A DNA stretch of 64,000 bases from Aquatica leii (Eukaryota > Arthropoda > Insecta > Coleoptera > Lampyridae), in NCBI GenBank assembly GCA_035610365.1, contig CM069432.1:17546001-17610000 (forward strand), given 5' to 3'. Positions 21,703-34,545 of the stretch are shown piece by piece. Numbering within the stretch: the first letter of the stretch is position 1; every line of letters starts with the position of its first letter. A model generated the notes under the pieces. It did no database searches, was not told the DNA's origin, and worked only from the letters and a program-made list of their open reading frames with translations. The translations under genes were made by a program, and so were the position numbers.

Positions 21703-23530
21703 AGTAGGGTAGATTCGCCGGTTCTACGCCACTCCCCCTCTCTTACTTTTCTTATGGGAAATTAACATGTAGACTCCCCCCTCCATTTCTCCTGTTTTAA
21801 ATCAATCAGAATTGATTACGCCACACTGGCACCATCTCTAATTATTATCAATCAACGTGATTGGTCGAAACCACTCCTACTTATTTTCAGTCACACCCAT
21901 CAACCGATTTGAATGCGTTCGGGTAAGATCGGGTTTTTATTTTCCCGCGTTTTTTTAAATTTGCATTTTGTGTAAGATCGGGTTTTCATTACGGCGGGCA
22001 TTTTACAAATTTGAATTTCGTGTAAGTTCGGGTGCGCGCGCAATTTGAATTTCGTGCAAGTTCGGGTAAGATCCGGTTTTTATTTTCCCGCGTTTTTTTA
22101 AAATTTGAATTTTGTGTAAGTTCGGGTGCGCGCGCAATTTTTCAAATTTTAAGATCGGGGTTTTTTTGGTTGTGTTCGAGGATCGAGTTTTGCATTCGGG
22201 TAAAATGAATAAAACAATTATTGCAATTACAGTAAATACTATATTTACAATATATGGTAGTGTGATTAAACTATTTATATAATAAGGTGAAATACATTGA
22301 TTAACAGATGTATAATATATTACTCAGTCTGTTTCTGTTGTATAATTTTTATATACATATTCTATATTTTACATAATACTATATTAACTTAAACCTTCAC
22401 ATTTGAATATACGAATTCCGTCAATAAATTCCGTTTTCATTTAATTCTACATGGTTTCATTTCTTACATCTAATCGAAAAACCACATAAACAAAATATGA
22501 TGCAGGTGGAAAGGCAACATATAGTATGTCACTAAACACACTATAACCACCAAACTTGAATTTATACGTTATAGTAGAGAATAAAATACCAATTTATGTT
22601 TCCTCTATGTTTATATATTTGTTCGGTATATCTTTATGTCCCAAGCTAATGCACTAACTGAATTATTACATAAAAATCTTTTATCGTCAAAAAACGATAA
22701 TGCAACCTTATTTTTTAGTTCTGTATATATAGTATGTAAATACGATCTAAAACCACTAAATTTTCTGTAAATATTTTCTCTATGTATTAAAGAAGCTTTT
22801 CTGTATTCATCTATTGTCAAATTTTTTGAAGCGTGATAAGGAACACAATTTACAATATATGCCTTAGAACCGGTTCCTAAAAATTCCCATAATATTCTAC
22901 CTCCATATTCGTCCTTCATTCTTCCTACCACAGAGATCGATATTGGAATCTGGTGTGTATTATTTAACGTAAAATTTGATGTGTCAAATTTATCTAAATC
23001 CTGTTTCATATCACTATAAAAATTATTGGTTTGAACTTCTAAAATAAAAGAATCGGTATCTGTATATAAAAGACAAACCCTATCACCGTATTTAACCTTT
23101 AGGTGATTATAATAAAAATTATACATGATTAATTTAGATATTTTAAAACGCAAAAACCTACATTTATAGGTTTATTATATTCAATGTTTAACCTATCCAT
23201 CTGTATAGCAACTAAAGTCTAATTTTTTAGGTTTGAAAATACTAGACAGTTTTTAAAATTTGGTTTTTATACAAGCGTTTCTACACCTACTTTCTTACCA
23301 ATGTTTTTCCAATGTGTCAATAGCCGAACATCTACCCGTTTATCAACATTTTCCATTGTCTTGCCAAAAACAGAGTTGTTCATTAATTTAAAAAAATCTT
23401 TTTCAAATTTGTTTTTAGATTTATTTCGCACCTGAGTGTTAAGATCAATATATGGTTTTAACCAAGCAGATTGTTTAAATTTTAGTATTTATAAATTTTT
23501 GTTAATATCAGACCGTTAGCGATTGCTTGC
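21703..23530 (+). repeat. Polinton left inverted arm
   Basis: It is inversely repeated at 24376-25785. The outer 0.9 kb is non-coding terminal repeat. The inner part encodes, on the minus strand, the C-terminal half of polymerase B. Between about 21915 and 22180 the motif GTAAGWTCGGGT recurs about six times, alternating with TTCCCGCG and GCGCGCGC patches. Confidence 0.85.
22611..23530 (-). pseudogene. Polinton DNA polymerase B, C-terminal part (fossil, left arm)
   Basis: Minus-strand coding remnant of the protein-primed family B polymerase. It contains LLYTDTDSFILEV, the DTDS motif C that binds the catalytic metals. Other recognisable segments are SKLIMYNFYY, GGRILWEFLGTG and KNLTIDEYRK. It matches the right-arm copy in the opposite orientation. 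It is broken and of no coding use by itself. Confidence 0.8.
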
Positions 23531-23559
23531 CCTGACCAATTCGTTTATGTAACAAAATA

Positions 23560-24893
23560 TTTTTCCGATGTTAATAAATTTAATCTTATCAGGCCAAAAG
23601 GTGTTTTTCCGTATTCTTATATAGATTCGTATGCAAGGCTAAAAGAAACTCGACTGACTTCATATAATGAATTTTATGATCAATTGCGCGATTCTAATAT
23701 ATCAGAAAATGACTATATGAGAGCTCACGAGGTATGGAATTCATTTGAATGTAAAAATTTGGGAGAATATTCAGATTTATATCTCAAATCAGATGTTTTG
23801 TTATTGACCGATGTTTACGAAAATTTTCGAGATATATGTTTAAATATTTATGAGTTGGATCCAGCACAGTACCTTACAGCACTGGGTCTGGCTTGGGATG
23901 CGGCGCTAAAACTCACTGGTGTTGAGTTAGAATTATTTACAGATGTCGATATGATACATTTTATAAAAAAAGGTATTCGAGGGGGGATAAGTATGTGTAG
24001 TAAGAGACAAGCGGTTGCCAATAATGTATTTATTCCAAATTATGATGCAAACAAACCATCTTCTTTTATAATATACATCGATGCTACGAATTTATATGGC
24101 GCGTCAATGTCGGAGGTTATGCCTATCAAAAACTTTGAATGGTTGTCGGTAGAAGATGTTGAAAGCTTTAGTTTAAATAAAAATTATGTTAATTCTGAAA
24201 TTGGATATATTTTAGAAGTTGATTTAAAGTATCCACACACATTACATGATTTACACAATGACTTGCCTTTTTGTGTAGGGTCTATTATTCCTCCAAACTC
24301 TAAAACTAAAATAAAAAAATTGATTCCAAATTTGAGGAATAAGGAAAAATATGTAATACACATTCGCAATTTACAACAAGCAATCGCTAACGGTCTGATA
24401 TTAACAAAAATTTATAGAATACTAAAATTTAAACAATCTGCTTGGTTAAAACCATATATTGATCTTAACACTCAGATGCGAAATAAATCTAAAAACAAAT
24501 TTGAAAAAGATTTTTTTAAATTAATGAACAACTCTGTTTTTGGCAAGACAATGGAAAATGTTGATAAACGGGTTATTAGGAACCGGTTCTAAGACATATA
24601 TTGTAAATTCTGCGGGCGAATTAACTCCTAAAGCAAAGGGTGTTCCTTATCACGCTTCAAAAAATTTGACAATAGATGAATACAGAAAAGCTACTTTAAT
24701 ACATAGAGAAAATATTTACAGAAAGTTTAGTGGCTTTAGATCGTATTTACATACTATATATACAGAACTAAAAAATAAGGTTGCATTATCGTTTTTTGAC
24801 GATAAAAGGTTTTTATGTAATAATTCAGTTAGTACATTAGCTTGGGGACATAAAGATATACCGAACAAATGTATAAAGATAGAGGAAACATAA
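23560..24893 (+). pseudogene. Polinton DNA polymerase B, central and C-terminal part (fossil)
   Basis: This is the plus-strand part of the Polinton polymerase. The central core holds the terminal-protein-primed polymerase features: LYLKSDVLLLTDVYENFRD, with the exonuclease-III-type Asp pattern, and the family B motif A region [27 protein letters not shown] follows, the motif B region. In Polintons this enzyme copies the element from a protein primer. Only a fragment of the normal protein (about 1000-1200 residues) remains and it is broken. The last part belongs to the right inverted arm. Confidence 0.85.
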
Positions 24894-25785
24894 ATTGCTA
24901 TTTTGTTCTCTACTATAACGTATAAGTTCAAGTTTGGTGGTTACAGTGTGTTTAGTGACATACTATATGTTGCCTTTTCACCTGCAGCATATTTTGTTTA
25001 TGTGGTTTTTCGATTAGATGTAAGAAATGAAACCATGTAGAATGAAATGAAAACGGAATTTATTGACGGAATTCGAACATTCAAATGTGACGGTTTAAGT
25101 TAATATAGTATTATGTAAAATATAAAATATGTATATAAAAATTATACAACAGAAACAGACTGAGTAACATATTATACATCTGTTAATCAATGTATTTCAC
25201 CTTATTATATAAATAGTTTAATCACACTACCATATATTGTAAATATAGTATTTACTGTAATTGCAATAATTGTTTTATTCATTTTACCCGAATGCAAAAC
25301 TCGATTCTCGAACACAGCCGAGAAAAACCCGATCTTAAAATTTGAAAAATTGCGCGCGCACCCGAACATACACGAAATTCAAATTTAAAAAAAACGCGGG
25401 AAAATAAAAACCAGATCTTATCCGAACTTGCACGAAATTCAAATTGTGCGCGCACCAGAACTTACACGAAATTCAAATTTGTAAAATGCCCGCCGTAATG
25501 AAAACCCGATCTTACACGAAATTCAAATTTAAAAAAACGCGGGAAAATGAAAACCCGATCTTACCCGAACGCATTCAAATCGGTTGATGGGTGTGGCTGA
25601 AAATAAGTAGGAGTGGTTTCGACCAATCACGTTGATTGGTAATAATTAGAGATGGTGCCAGTAAGGCGTAATCAATTCTGATTGGTTTAAAACAGGAGAA
25701 ATAGAGGGGGAAGTCTACATGTTAATTTCCCATAAGAAAAGTAAGAGATGGGGGAGTAGCGCAGAACCGGCGAATCTACGCTACT
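24376..25785 (-). repeat. Polinton right inverted arm
   Basis: Reverse-complement copy of the left arm, shorter than it. The outer part carries the same GTAAGATCGGGT-type motif in reverse (CCCGATCTTAC and related forms) at about 25310-25570 and ends CTACT at 25785. Confidence 0.85.
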
Positions 25786-25835
25786 ACTAAAGTATTACAT
25801 TCAACTACAAAATAAACAAGAATGGTTTACAACTC

Positions 25836-26215
25836 TCAATTTGAATCATCGGGTAAAATACACGTACGATGTATTGATCGTTTGATTTCTCGTCCGTTAC
25901 TTAATTTGATTGTTAAAGAACGAATAACATTGTCATCTCCTTGATGAGTTTTCACGATAAGACTCAATAGCCATTGCAAAGGAGATAGATTATATTCTGG
26001 TATGAGTACAACATGTCCAACTAGTCCAAAATTAGGTAGACGCTCAAACCATTTTACACGGCGTTGATATTCGGACACAACCTTGCGTGACCATCTTGAC
26101 CAAAAATGTTGTACTATTTGTTGCTTTCGGTTAAACAAACGATTGAACGTACGTAAGATAAGGAAGTGTCCTAGGGTCAATGGACTTGGATCTTGGCTAT
26201 CATTAGGTAACGTTG
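25836..26215 (-). pseudogene. BEL/Pao pol C-terminal fragment (fossil)
   Basis: Minus-strand remnant of the DUF5641 domain found at the C-terminus of BEL/Pao polyproteins, after integrase. It shows FWSRWSRKVVSEYQRR, GHVVLIPEYNLSPLQWLLS and TIKLSNGREIKRS, the typical order of this chromo-like tail. No LTR, RT or integrase core accompanies it. It is a broken, truncated relic that starts 44 bp from the Polinton target duplication. Confidence 0.75.
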
Positions 26216-26319
26216 ATTAAAGTTTGCTATATAAAACACTTTCAATTTTTGTTAAAATTGTATATAAGTCCTCGTAATCAACATGAGTGTTATTTAAAAC
26301 TCTATATAAATAAAATCAC

Positions 26320-27070
26320 AATCACATAAAGGATTTAAACAAAAAAAGTCATTCCCTTGAAGACCGCAAGACCAATGTAACTCTATCACCTTACGTTGAA
26401 ACTCATAAAGTAAGCGCAAATAAACAGCAAAAAGTACCTAAACTATATTCGGAAGTAAGCAAGCATCAATCACAACCAAAGAAAGGGCAGGTAAGCACTA
26501 ATGCTAGAAACGTTCAAATTCAAGAACCAGTGGTTATCTCGCCCACACCTGAGGAAATTGATAGCAAAAATTATTTACAAACAATTATAAATTTAAACAG
26601 CAACATTAATACAAATTCAGTTCATAAATCTAACAAAGATGACGATGACTTCAAATTGGTCACCTACCAAACGCCTCAAAAGAAATTGGTCAACACATAT
26701 AAAACAAAACCCATTATCGGTACGAATTCTAGCAATACATTTAGTATTACGGCAGCACTAAAGAAAGCATGGGCTTTTATTGGAAGAATTTATTACAAAG
26801 TAAAGGACGAAACTTGTGTTTTCGAGTTGCAGCCAATATTAAGCACGCCAATACTCTACTGGATCCCAATAACTGGCCGGAACACGTTAGAGCGAGCCGC
26901 TACAATTTTTGATTCGTTCAACATAAAGGATCTAACGATTAAACCAGTTCGTAAACCCATAGTAATATACAAAGCATTTGCAATAAATTATTGGAACTGG
27001 AATCATTTTTAAACTATAATTCTACAAAATTTAACATGGTCTGTATCAGCGAACATTGGCTCGACAGCCA
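26320..27070 (+). pseudogene. CR1 LINE 2: ORF1 end and endonuclease start
   Basis: This is the 5' part of another CR1-clade LINE. ORF1 reads on the plus strand from about 26335 (SLEDRKTNVTLSPY) through the 26530-27012 frame. There SNTFSITAALKKAWAFIGRI is the conserved ORF1 RRM-like core of CR1 elements. In a second frame near 26865 the ORF1 ending WPEHVRASRYNF can be read. The endonuclease then opens with LLELESFLNYNSTKFNMVC followed by ISEHWLDS (the catalytic Glu is in SEHW). Frame changes near 26860 and 26985 break it. The Ty3 relic cuts it at about 27070, and the RT is not found on the far side. Confidence 0.7.
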
Positions 27071-30000
27071 AAGAATCCAGCAACACGCAATTACTCGATC
27101 AAGACCTAATGAAGAAGTTAGCAGACCTGCCAACCAAGCACGCCACTACCACGGACCAGCTACCAACCTTTTCGGGCGATGCATTGGAAGACCCGGAAGA
27201 ATTCTTCCAAGTCTTACAAAACCACTTTGAAGAACGTAACGTAACGTAAAACTATTCCGTTTTTGAACCCACCTACAAAGAAATGCGGCAAATTGTCATA
27301 CAAAAATACGACAATGCCACGTTACGAGCTAAAATGCAAGGCAAATTTTACACTAAGGAACAAAAGTCCGAAAGTAATTCCAAATTCTTGAACAGGAAGC
27401 AACGACTGGCGAAACGATTCAAGATCCCGATTTAAGACTGCTTCCCTTTAATTAAGGGATTAGTACATTCACGCTTCAGAACGTTTATCATGGACCGCGA
27501 AGCAACCTGCATGATGGAATTCTCAATATACCTAGACGAACCTGAGCCAAAGGTAAAATCGGTTTTGAGTCCGAATTGCAACCGACAATACAAGGCAGCT
27601 AACAATTCGCCACAGCCACCGTCGACCAATAGCTCAACGCTACCACAGTGCCGTTATTGCTCCAAACGCCTTTTTTACCAAGACTGTCTAATACTAAAAG
27701 CCTGTCACGCACCCGTTTCGAGCAACGCCCAGGCGGCAGGAGTCAAGCCCCGTCCGTAAAAACGCAGATCACCGTCGTTCAGGCCAACCACACGGAAGAC
27801 GGTCTGCCAAAAATAAACATTCGATTTAGTGGACAGACGTACGCAGCTCGGACTCAACACACAATTTCATACGGATCGATCTAATGGATGAACTTGAACA
27901 ACATCCTATTACTCACGCTAACCACGCCGACCGGACGATGAAACTGAACATCACCAATACTACTTGGGAAAACAACCATACAAGGACAAAGTGTTGGCAA
28001 CACCTGACTTAGTGGCGCCGGTCATCTTTGATCAACAATAGTTAAAAACGCTAAAAACTGTCATGGACTACGGCCGCGGATGTATCCACTTGGGAGAACA
28101 AACCAGACAGACCATTCACTGAGCAAAACCTTTGGCAGCGGTTACATCACAACCTTCTGACTACAAAAACCTTAATCACGGGTTGCCGGAGGAACTATTA
28201 CACCGGTTGAAAAACATTTTAGACGACTTCCATGGTACCTTAGGACAACAAATCTTACCCACCACCATCTTATCCACCATTTAGACTGCCACCGTACCGC
28301 TACTCACCAGCCAAAAAGAGTCTAGCCGACCACATTATCGAACCGAGCACGTTCGACTACAGATCACCTATCGTTGTAGTAACCAAAAAGGATGGGCAAC
28401 CAAATTCTTGCATCGACTACCGTCGCCTGAATTCGGTCACAAAAGACGAAAGTTTGATCTTGCCGGTGATCAACGAAACTTTACGCGATCTCGGTCGGTA
28501 CTGGGAAGTCCCCATGAACGAAGACTCTAAGAAACTCAACCACTCCAGATAGAGCCGCTTATCAATTACGCGTCAGGTCTTTTAGCTTGAAAAACGCCCT
28601 GTCTAAATTCCAAAAACTGATGACGCAAGAAGTGTTTTCCGGCTATCTTTAAAGCTTTGTTTTGGTGTACTTAGACGACATTATAATCTATAGCAATAGT
28701 TGGGAAAAACACTTACAACACTTGCAGATAGTCATGGAGCATCTACAGAACCATCAACTACGTCTGCTGCTAGACAAATGCTACTTCGGGTTGACCAGGT
28801 TAATGTACTTGGGACACACAATAACCCCGACGGTAACAAACCCCGACCAGAACACATAAAAACTTTGCAAACTGCGAAAACGATCAAAAACAACCAAGAA
28901 GCTTTTTGGAGCTAAGTAATTAGGTGCAAAATTACGCGCCTAATTGTACCCAGATGCAAGCACTCTTAAACGACTGGCTGAAAATCAATAAACGTTTCGT
29001 ATGGACTAGAGATGTTCAAGATGCCTTCGAACGGTTAAAAACCGCTATCAGCCAACCGCTAAAGCTTCACCGACTAAATTTTGACTTACCGTTTGTGTTT
29101 CAAACCGACGCCAGCGGTAGAAGCATCACCGCCGAGCTGTACCAAAAACAAACAAGAATGCGTCGCCGTCACATGGGTCATAAAGAAATACCGTCTATAT
29201 TTGGAAGACAAACCTTTTACGCTCCGCACCGACAGCAGAGCTTTGACATGGCTCAATCGAATTAAAGACGAGAAGAGTAAGCTCGCTGGGCTTTGATGTT
29301 GCAAGAGTATTTTCAAGGTTAAACATTGCCCTGGAGTCTCCCACGAGTGACCAGATCCCTTATCGCAACATCCTGCGCCTGTACACGTCCACAACAAACA
29401 CTTAGACGTTGAACGTTTTTTCTCACCTGAGTAAAACACCAAACAAACGCCAACGCTACAACCCACCATTGCGCATACTAAAATGGCAGGCCTAATTCAA
29501 CGCGCCACTGAACGCCAACAAGCCATGCTACTAACTTACTACAGACCTGAGAAGAAATCTAACGAGGGAATACATGGTCGACAACGGCCACCTGTACCGC
29601 CAAAGCAACCGAGGCAACTTACTAGTAGTTCCGGCCGACGTACAAGAGGAGGTCATACGAGCGTATCATGATTCACCAACCGCTGGGCACCCCGGAGCCG
29701 AAGAGCCATCAGCAACCCTTACTACTGGCCGAGACTAGAGGTGGATGTCAAAGAATACGTCCGGGCGTGCTGGGTCTGCGCAAAGATAAAACGAGACCCA
29801 ATACTAGATGCAACGGTCCGACCCCGACAACCTACCAGACCGTGGGAAGTAATTTCGGTCAACCTTATGGGACACTACACGCCTACCAGAGACACAAACT
29901 TTCGACAACTTTTGGTGGTAACCAACCTTTTCAGTATGTAGGTAGAAGGCTTCCCATTAGTCACCGCACCAACTTTAGCCGTACGGGAAAAGCTAGAAAA

Positions 30001-30836
30001 CGAAGTGTTTAAAAGATACGGATTCGCAAAAGCAATTATTAGCGACAACGGACCGCAACTCACTTCGGCAGAATGGGACGCCGCGTTAACTCATTAGTGT
30101 TGCATGCACTGGACCACGCACGTCGCGCACCCGTAAGCGAACCCTGTGGAAAGAAATCAAGAAAAGACTACGAATTCACCTGAAAGGGAGATCTCCTGAC
30201 ATTTGGGATCGCGTGTTACCAATTATACTGTTCACCCTAAGAACGCGAAGGAACGCCGCCACCGACACAACACCTAGCCACGCTCTTCTTGGTTACGAGT
30301 TAGTACCACAGGAGATGAAGGAAACCAAACACAACCCTAAGCAAACAATCAAGGCGAACCGCGAAAAGAGCGAATTCGTATGGTACCCTAAATCAGCACC
30401 GATTTCGGGACCTGCACGAGTTCAGTATCAAGACGGTCAACTCGTGCTGGAACGCTCCAGGCTACAAACAGCATGCGATTTTCACGAGAAATGGACAGGA
30501 CCACACGTGGTAACAGCAAAGGCAGACACTAACGCTCTTGTATCCGAAGACGAGATGGGGAACTGGCTAAAGTTCACGTGCACGACCTCCGGTGAGCGCT
30601 AGGAAGACGGAATGAAAACACCCAGCGGCACCAGTAGAGGACCACCCGTTACTTCGGAGAATTCTTCTACGCTCACATCGCGGATAACGGCCTCGCGGAC
30701 GACAACAAGCAGAACCGGCCGCTAATCCTTGTGAACAGGGGGGAAGTGTCACCGCGGCTTTGCGCAGTCAGGGGGCGGAGACTCCTGGCAACCAAACTTC
30801 ATTTCTGTCTAGAAGTCTAGCTGTACAAGTCACCTA
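27070..30836 (+). mobile_element. Ty3/gypsy relic A (fossil)
   Basis: A GC-richer block on the plus strand with the order gag, protease region, RT, RNase H, integrase. Recognisable parts are FSGDALEDPEEFFQ (gag, about 27165), a CCHC-like knuckle CRYCSKRLFYQDC (about 27650), RT with VYLDDIIIYSNSW (about 28665) and RNase H (FQTDASGRS, about 29100). Integrase follows, with VPADVQEEVIRAYHDSPTAG (about 29630), ACWVCAKIKRD and IISDNGPQLTS (about 30035). The purine run GGGGGGAAG at about 30740 precedes TGTCACCGCGG, a likely LTR start that is cut at about 30836. No 5' LTR is seen. It is old and heavily broken, with more than ten breaks. Confidence 0.8.
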
Positions 30837-30839
30837 CAC

Positions 30840-33800
30840 TTAATGGGTAAAAGTAAACTAGCAATTCTTGATAAAAACGTTTGGTTAAAATGCTATGTTC
30901 AAGAGAATTTAAATAATATTTTACCATTGATAACCGAAACTAATATTGATCAAGTCACAGTGAGTGATTAGTGGAATTTGCAAAAAAATGGAAATAACAT
31001 AACAATTTTGTAATTGAGATAAAATGCACAACATGTCTTAGAACTACTTTTAAACGCTATTTAATTTTTATTTAACTCAGATACGAATATGACTTAACAT
31101 TTTTCTTTTCTGACAACTGCTATACTTTAATTATACTTTTAATTCTTGACGTTTGACAAAAGCGTTAGCCTAATAAATTCTTTTGCATTGTTTATATAAC
31201 GTTTATTTTAATTGCTATACTCAAGATGTATGTATCTTATAAGTTTAGAAACACAATACCAGTTTTAGGTAATGAAAATTAAATGAAGGCAAACTGTGGT
31301 ATTTAGCGAAGAGCATTTGTGGTTATTGGATAAGGGATTATAGTAGATAGTTGCTTAGAATATCAAGTACCATGCCCTAATCTCTCTCAAAATTCTTAAA
31401 CCGGAGAACACAAAGAAAACAACAAAATTAAATTTAAGACAAATCGACACGTTTGATTTCAAAGACTTTGATATTCTAATAGTAAAATAAAGCAAATTTT
31501 ATGTGTTATTATTTTTGTTATAAATAACAGCGTGCACTTAAAAATTAAGATTATTTTGTAACAGAAAACATCTACAGTGCAAAATACTTTCAACGATATA
31601 TCGATAAATGAGGTGACGACAATACGACAGCGGAAAATGTTAAAATTAATGACACCGTTTTTTACAAGAACAGCTTAATAACCTTTCATTGTATAAATTG
31701 AAATCAGATAAACAGCTTCAAGTTAAATTGCCAATCACAACTTGTCTTTGATTGATACAAAAATATTAATGGATTTTTACTTTCTTTACTTGTCTACTAA
31801 CGATAGAATGTTAGGTAATGACAACTAACAAAAAAATTCTATAACAGTTTTTTAAATTAGATTTTTACACTACAAAAATTATACTAACATTAACTATTTT
31901 GTTTGCATTTGCAATTAGACAACTAATAATTACATTTTAACAGCAATCAATAACGACAATCAGCAAGAATTTGCTCAAAATTATGACAAGAAGCTCAGTA
32001 TGAAAAATAAACAGTATTGAATAAGTACGATTGTAAAAAAAGTTATGCAGAAAGGGAAAGTAGTAGGTTGTACACTTTAAATAAACGACAAGTGGTTAAT
32101 GTTATAAAGTAATAAAATTAGACCAAAAGCGTTTAATTTACTTTATGAATTATGGCGTAAAAAACGATGTAAAGATGTGTATTTTTAATAAAGCAAAAGC
32201 AATATTTAAATACAAATGCATTTAAGTTCTTTTGCATCTATTGCTGTCGTTATAAACTAAGATTGCATTATAATTTACTAGTTGCGTCAATCATAAATAT
32301 TTCGTTTCAATCGATTTGGATTGTAATTCAATATTGTTTTAATTACAAGCAAGCTCGCTTTATTTTAGTTATTTAGAATTGGGCAAATTGTGCAGAGTTC
32401 ACAATTTTTTTACCACGAACCGTTTTTAAAGCTCATTATTCTCCCGTGTATAATTGGATTACGTCTTTTATTGCATCTTTGATTGTTGGGTATCCGTTTT
32501 AGAACATTTTACGCCATGGTTTTGGGAATGCATTAGGAAAACCAAAAAATTATGTGCTTCAGAATTTGTTTTAGAACAGGGCTTCTTAATCAAACTTGGC
32601 AACTAAATGTAGTAGTATACATCAAATATTTTGTTTTAACAACTGAAATCAAAAACTTTAAACTAAACTTATCGGGTGTATTATTCGTATATTAGGTGAA
32701 TGGGCATCTGGTTATATCACCTAATACAATTACTTATAAATTTATTTCGATCTCAACAAGTTGATTTTAAGTCAAATCGAATGAATCACTTTATTTTGTC
32801 GAATTAATCTTTGGGAATGGTATCAAAAAAAAAAATTAGTTAACTGTTAACATAGTAACTTATGTTATAATATGGCTCTAATTATTTAAAAAAAATTGTT
32901 TGTGGACTGCAACACTATTGGTCTACTTGTTTATTAATATAAAAGTTTAGACATTTATCAAAGCATTTAAAGTAATTATGATAAGAGAAGCAATTACATA
33001 CACAATACAAACAAAGATGTTAAGAAATTGGTTATAGATAATTTTTTTTCTTCAATCAAAAATGATTTTATTTCGTTTATTCTTGTAGTATATCTAAGTA
33101 TCTCAATTTTTGGTTTTTGTGGTGCCTGGTTCTATCTGTCGTTGGCTTTTCCTCGCAAATTCAAATTGGTAACAGAATTGTCTGAAGTGGAACCTCATGG
33201 TCGGGCAAGTTATTTTTTATTTAATTGAATTGAAATGAAGAGGATCCAAAAATCCAGAAAACTTTTATGCTATATTTGGCAGGTTTTACAGGCAGGTTTT
33301 AATTTGATTTGTTATTGGACTAAGGATATATATTATTAACGGTATGGTTTGTTATCCAGATATATTATTTCAGACGTAACTAGCGCACTGAAAGTGTCTT
33401 TGAGTGTATAACAAATAGTTAATTTATTAAGTTGGCCTAAAACAATAACTTACATAAAATATTGAAATAAAATTGGAGAACCAAACGCTTATTACCTGAT
33501 TTTCAAATAATGTAAGATCGGGTTTAAGACGAGGATAATGGGATCTTGCTCCAGATCACTACTGTGATAAACTTCAGAAGTATAGTAGCCAGCGTGTCCT
33601 CTTGGTCACACGTCTCCTGTATCTGACTCTTTTTCATTGGTTTTTGGCATATAATCATTGTCGTGATCATCTTAAAAGGAATCGTTGCATCCTTCTTCAG
33701 ACGTTAATCACAAATTTTCCGACATCTTTAACAATCATTCTATATAAAAACAATGTAATTTATAATAAATACGAATTGCTAACACAAAAACTCAGCTGCG

Positions 33801-34140
33801 AATTTATCGAAGTCAAGGTATTCTCTAGAATTGCATGGTAGCTCATAATCCTTACTAAAACACCTAACACTAGTTTTAATAGCACTTTTAGGGCAAGTAT
33901 TAAACATACTTTTTCATAATAGAAGTAATGCAATCACAGTTCTGACAGACTGGACAGCAAGAAACAAAAAACTATAATGGGCACGAATGACGCAGTAGAA
34001 TTTGCAAAATGTTTAATTTTGTAGAAGCAACCGCTGTTGTAAGAAAAATTTAATAAATCCTTATCATGCTTTTTATTGCATTGGTTTAATATGTTTTTGT
34101 TTTGTTATTTTAAAAACGTTGCGGTTCTGAGGTGTTGTTA
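30840..34140. other. AT-rich gene desert
   Basis: No gene is supported. A short open stretch just after the Ty3 relic (about 30842-30970) and a hydrophobic frame at 33028-33228 have no recognisable family. A lone GTAAGATCGGGTTT at about 33511 matches the Polinton arm motif, but nothing else there does. Confidence 0.55.
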
Positions 34141-34144
34141 ATTC

Positions 34145-34545
34145 TGAAAGGTAAGTTCCATGAGATAAACAAAAATCTAAAAACATATCAGACGTTGTGT
34201 CTCTGTTTGACGCCCTACCAATTATATATGTTTATGTTATTATTTTTGATAACGTTTTTCTTTTTGACGTTCACTTCTTACCAATTGTATTACTTACACC
34301 TACTTCACTGAACAAGCCAAAGGAACAACGTTATTTGTATTCTAGTTAATTTGATTTTTTTACCATTTATTTTTGTGTTTTACGTTTTTTGTTTTTTAGG
34401 TATAAAAATGATTTTTTTTCCATTATAATTGTTTTTGTTTTATTTCTCTTCTTACAGTTTAATTTTTATTTATAACTCAAAAAATATATAGATAAATATA
34501 ATATTTACAATAAAACATAACTTTTACTTTTAAATTTGCAAAATT
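34145..34545 (+). repeat. Tandem unit 1, left part
   Basis: This T-rich unit begins GTAAGTTCCATGAGATAAAC and contains ACGTTGTGTCTCTGTTTG and TTTTGACGTTCACTTCTTAC. It is repeated at 43556-44010 in the same orientation. It continues after the LTR element at 43470-43555 (TGTGACAAAAGT, CTACTCACCT), so one unit of about 0.48 kb was split by the insertion. Confidence 0.8.

Larger units (their letters stand above)
21703..25785. mobile_element. Palindromic mini-Polinton (fossil)
   Basis: The 4083-bp element is flanked by a 6-bp duplication ACTAAA (21697-21702 and 25786-25791), the size Polintons make. Its ends, starting AGTAG, are inverted repeats. Unlike a normal Polinton, the inverted arms are very long (about 1.8 kb and 1.4 kb). 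Each contains the terminal repeat plus the 3' part of the protein-primed DNA polymerase B gene, facing inward. A single unique 0.85-kb core holds the middle of that polymerase. Integrase, ATPase, protease and capsid genes are absent. The polymerase is broken with several breaks. Arm similarity is high, so the rearrangement looks fairly young. Confidence 0.85.

Noticed and set aside
25836-26215. Possible host gene
   Set aside because: The residues match the DUF5641 tail of BEL/Pao polyproteins, so it is a retroelement fossil.
33028-33228. 66-codon frame with a hydrophobic segment
   Set aside because: A single membrane-like stretch in AT-rich DNA, with no family match and no splice or promoter context, is not enough for a gene.
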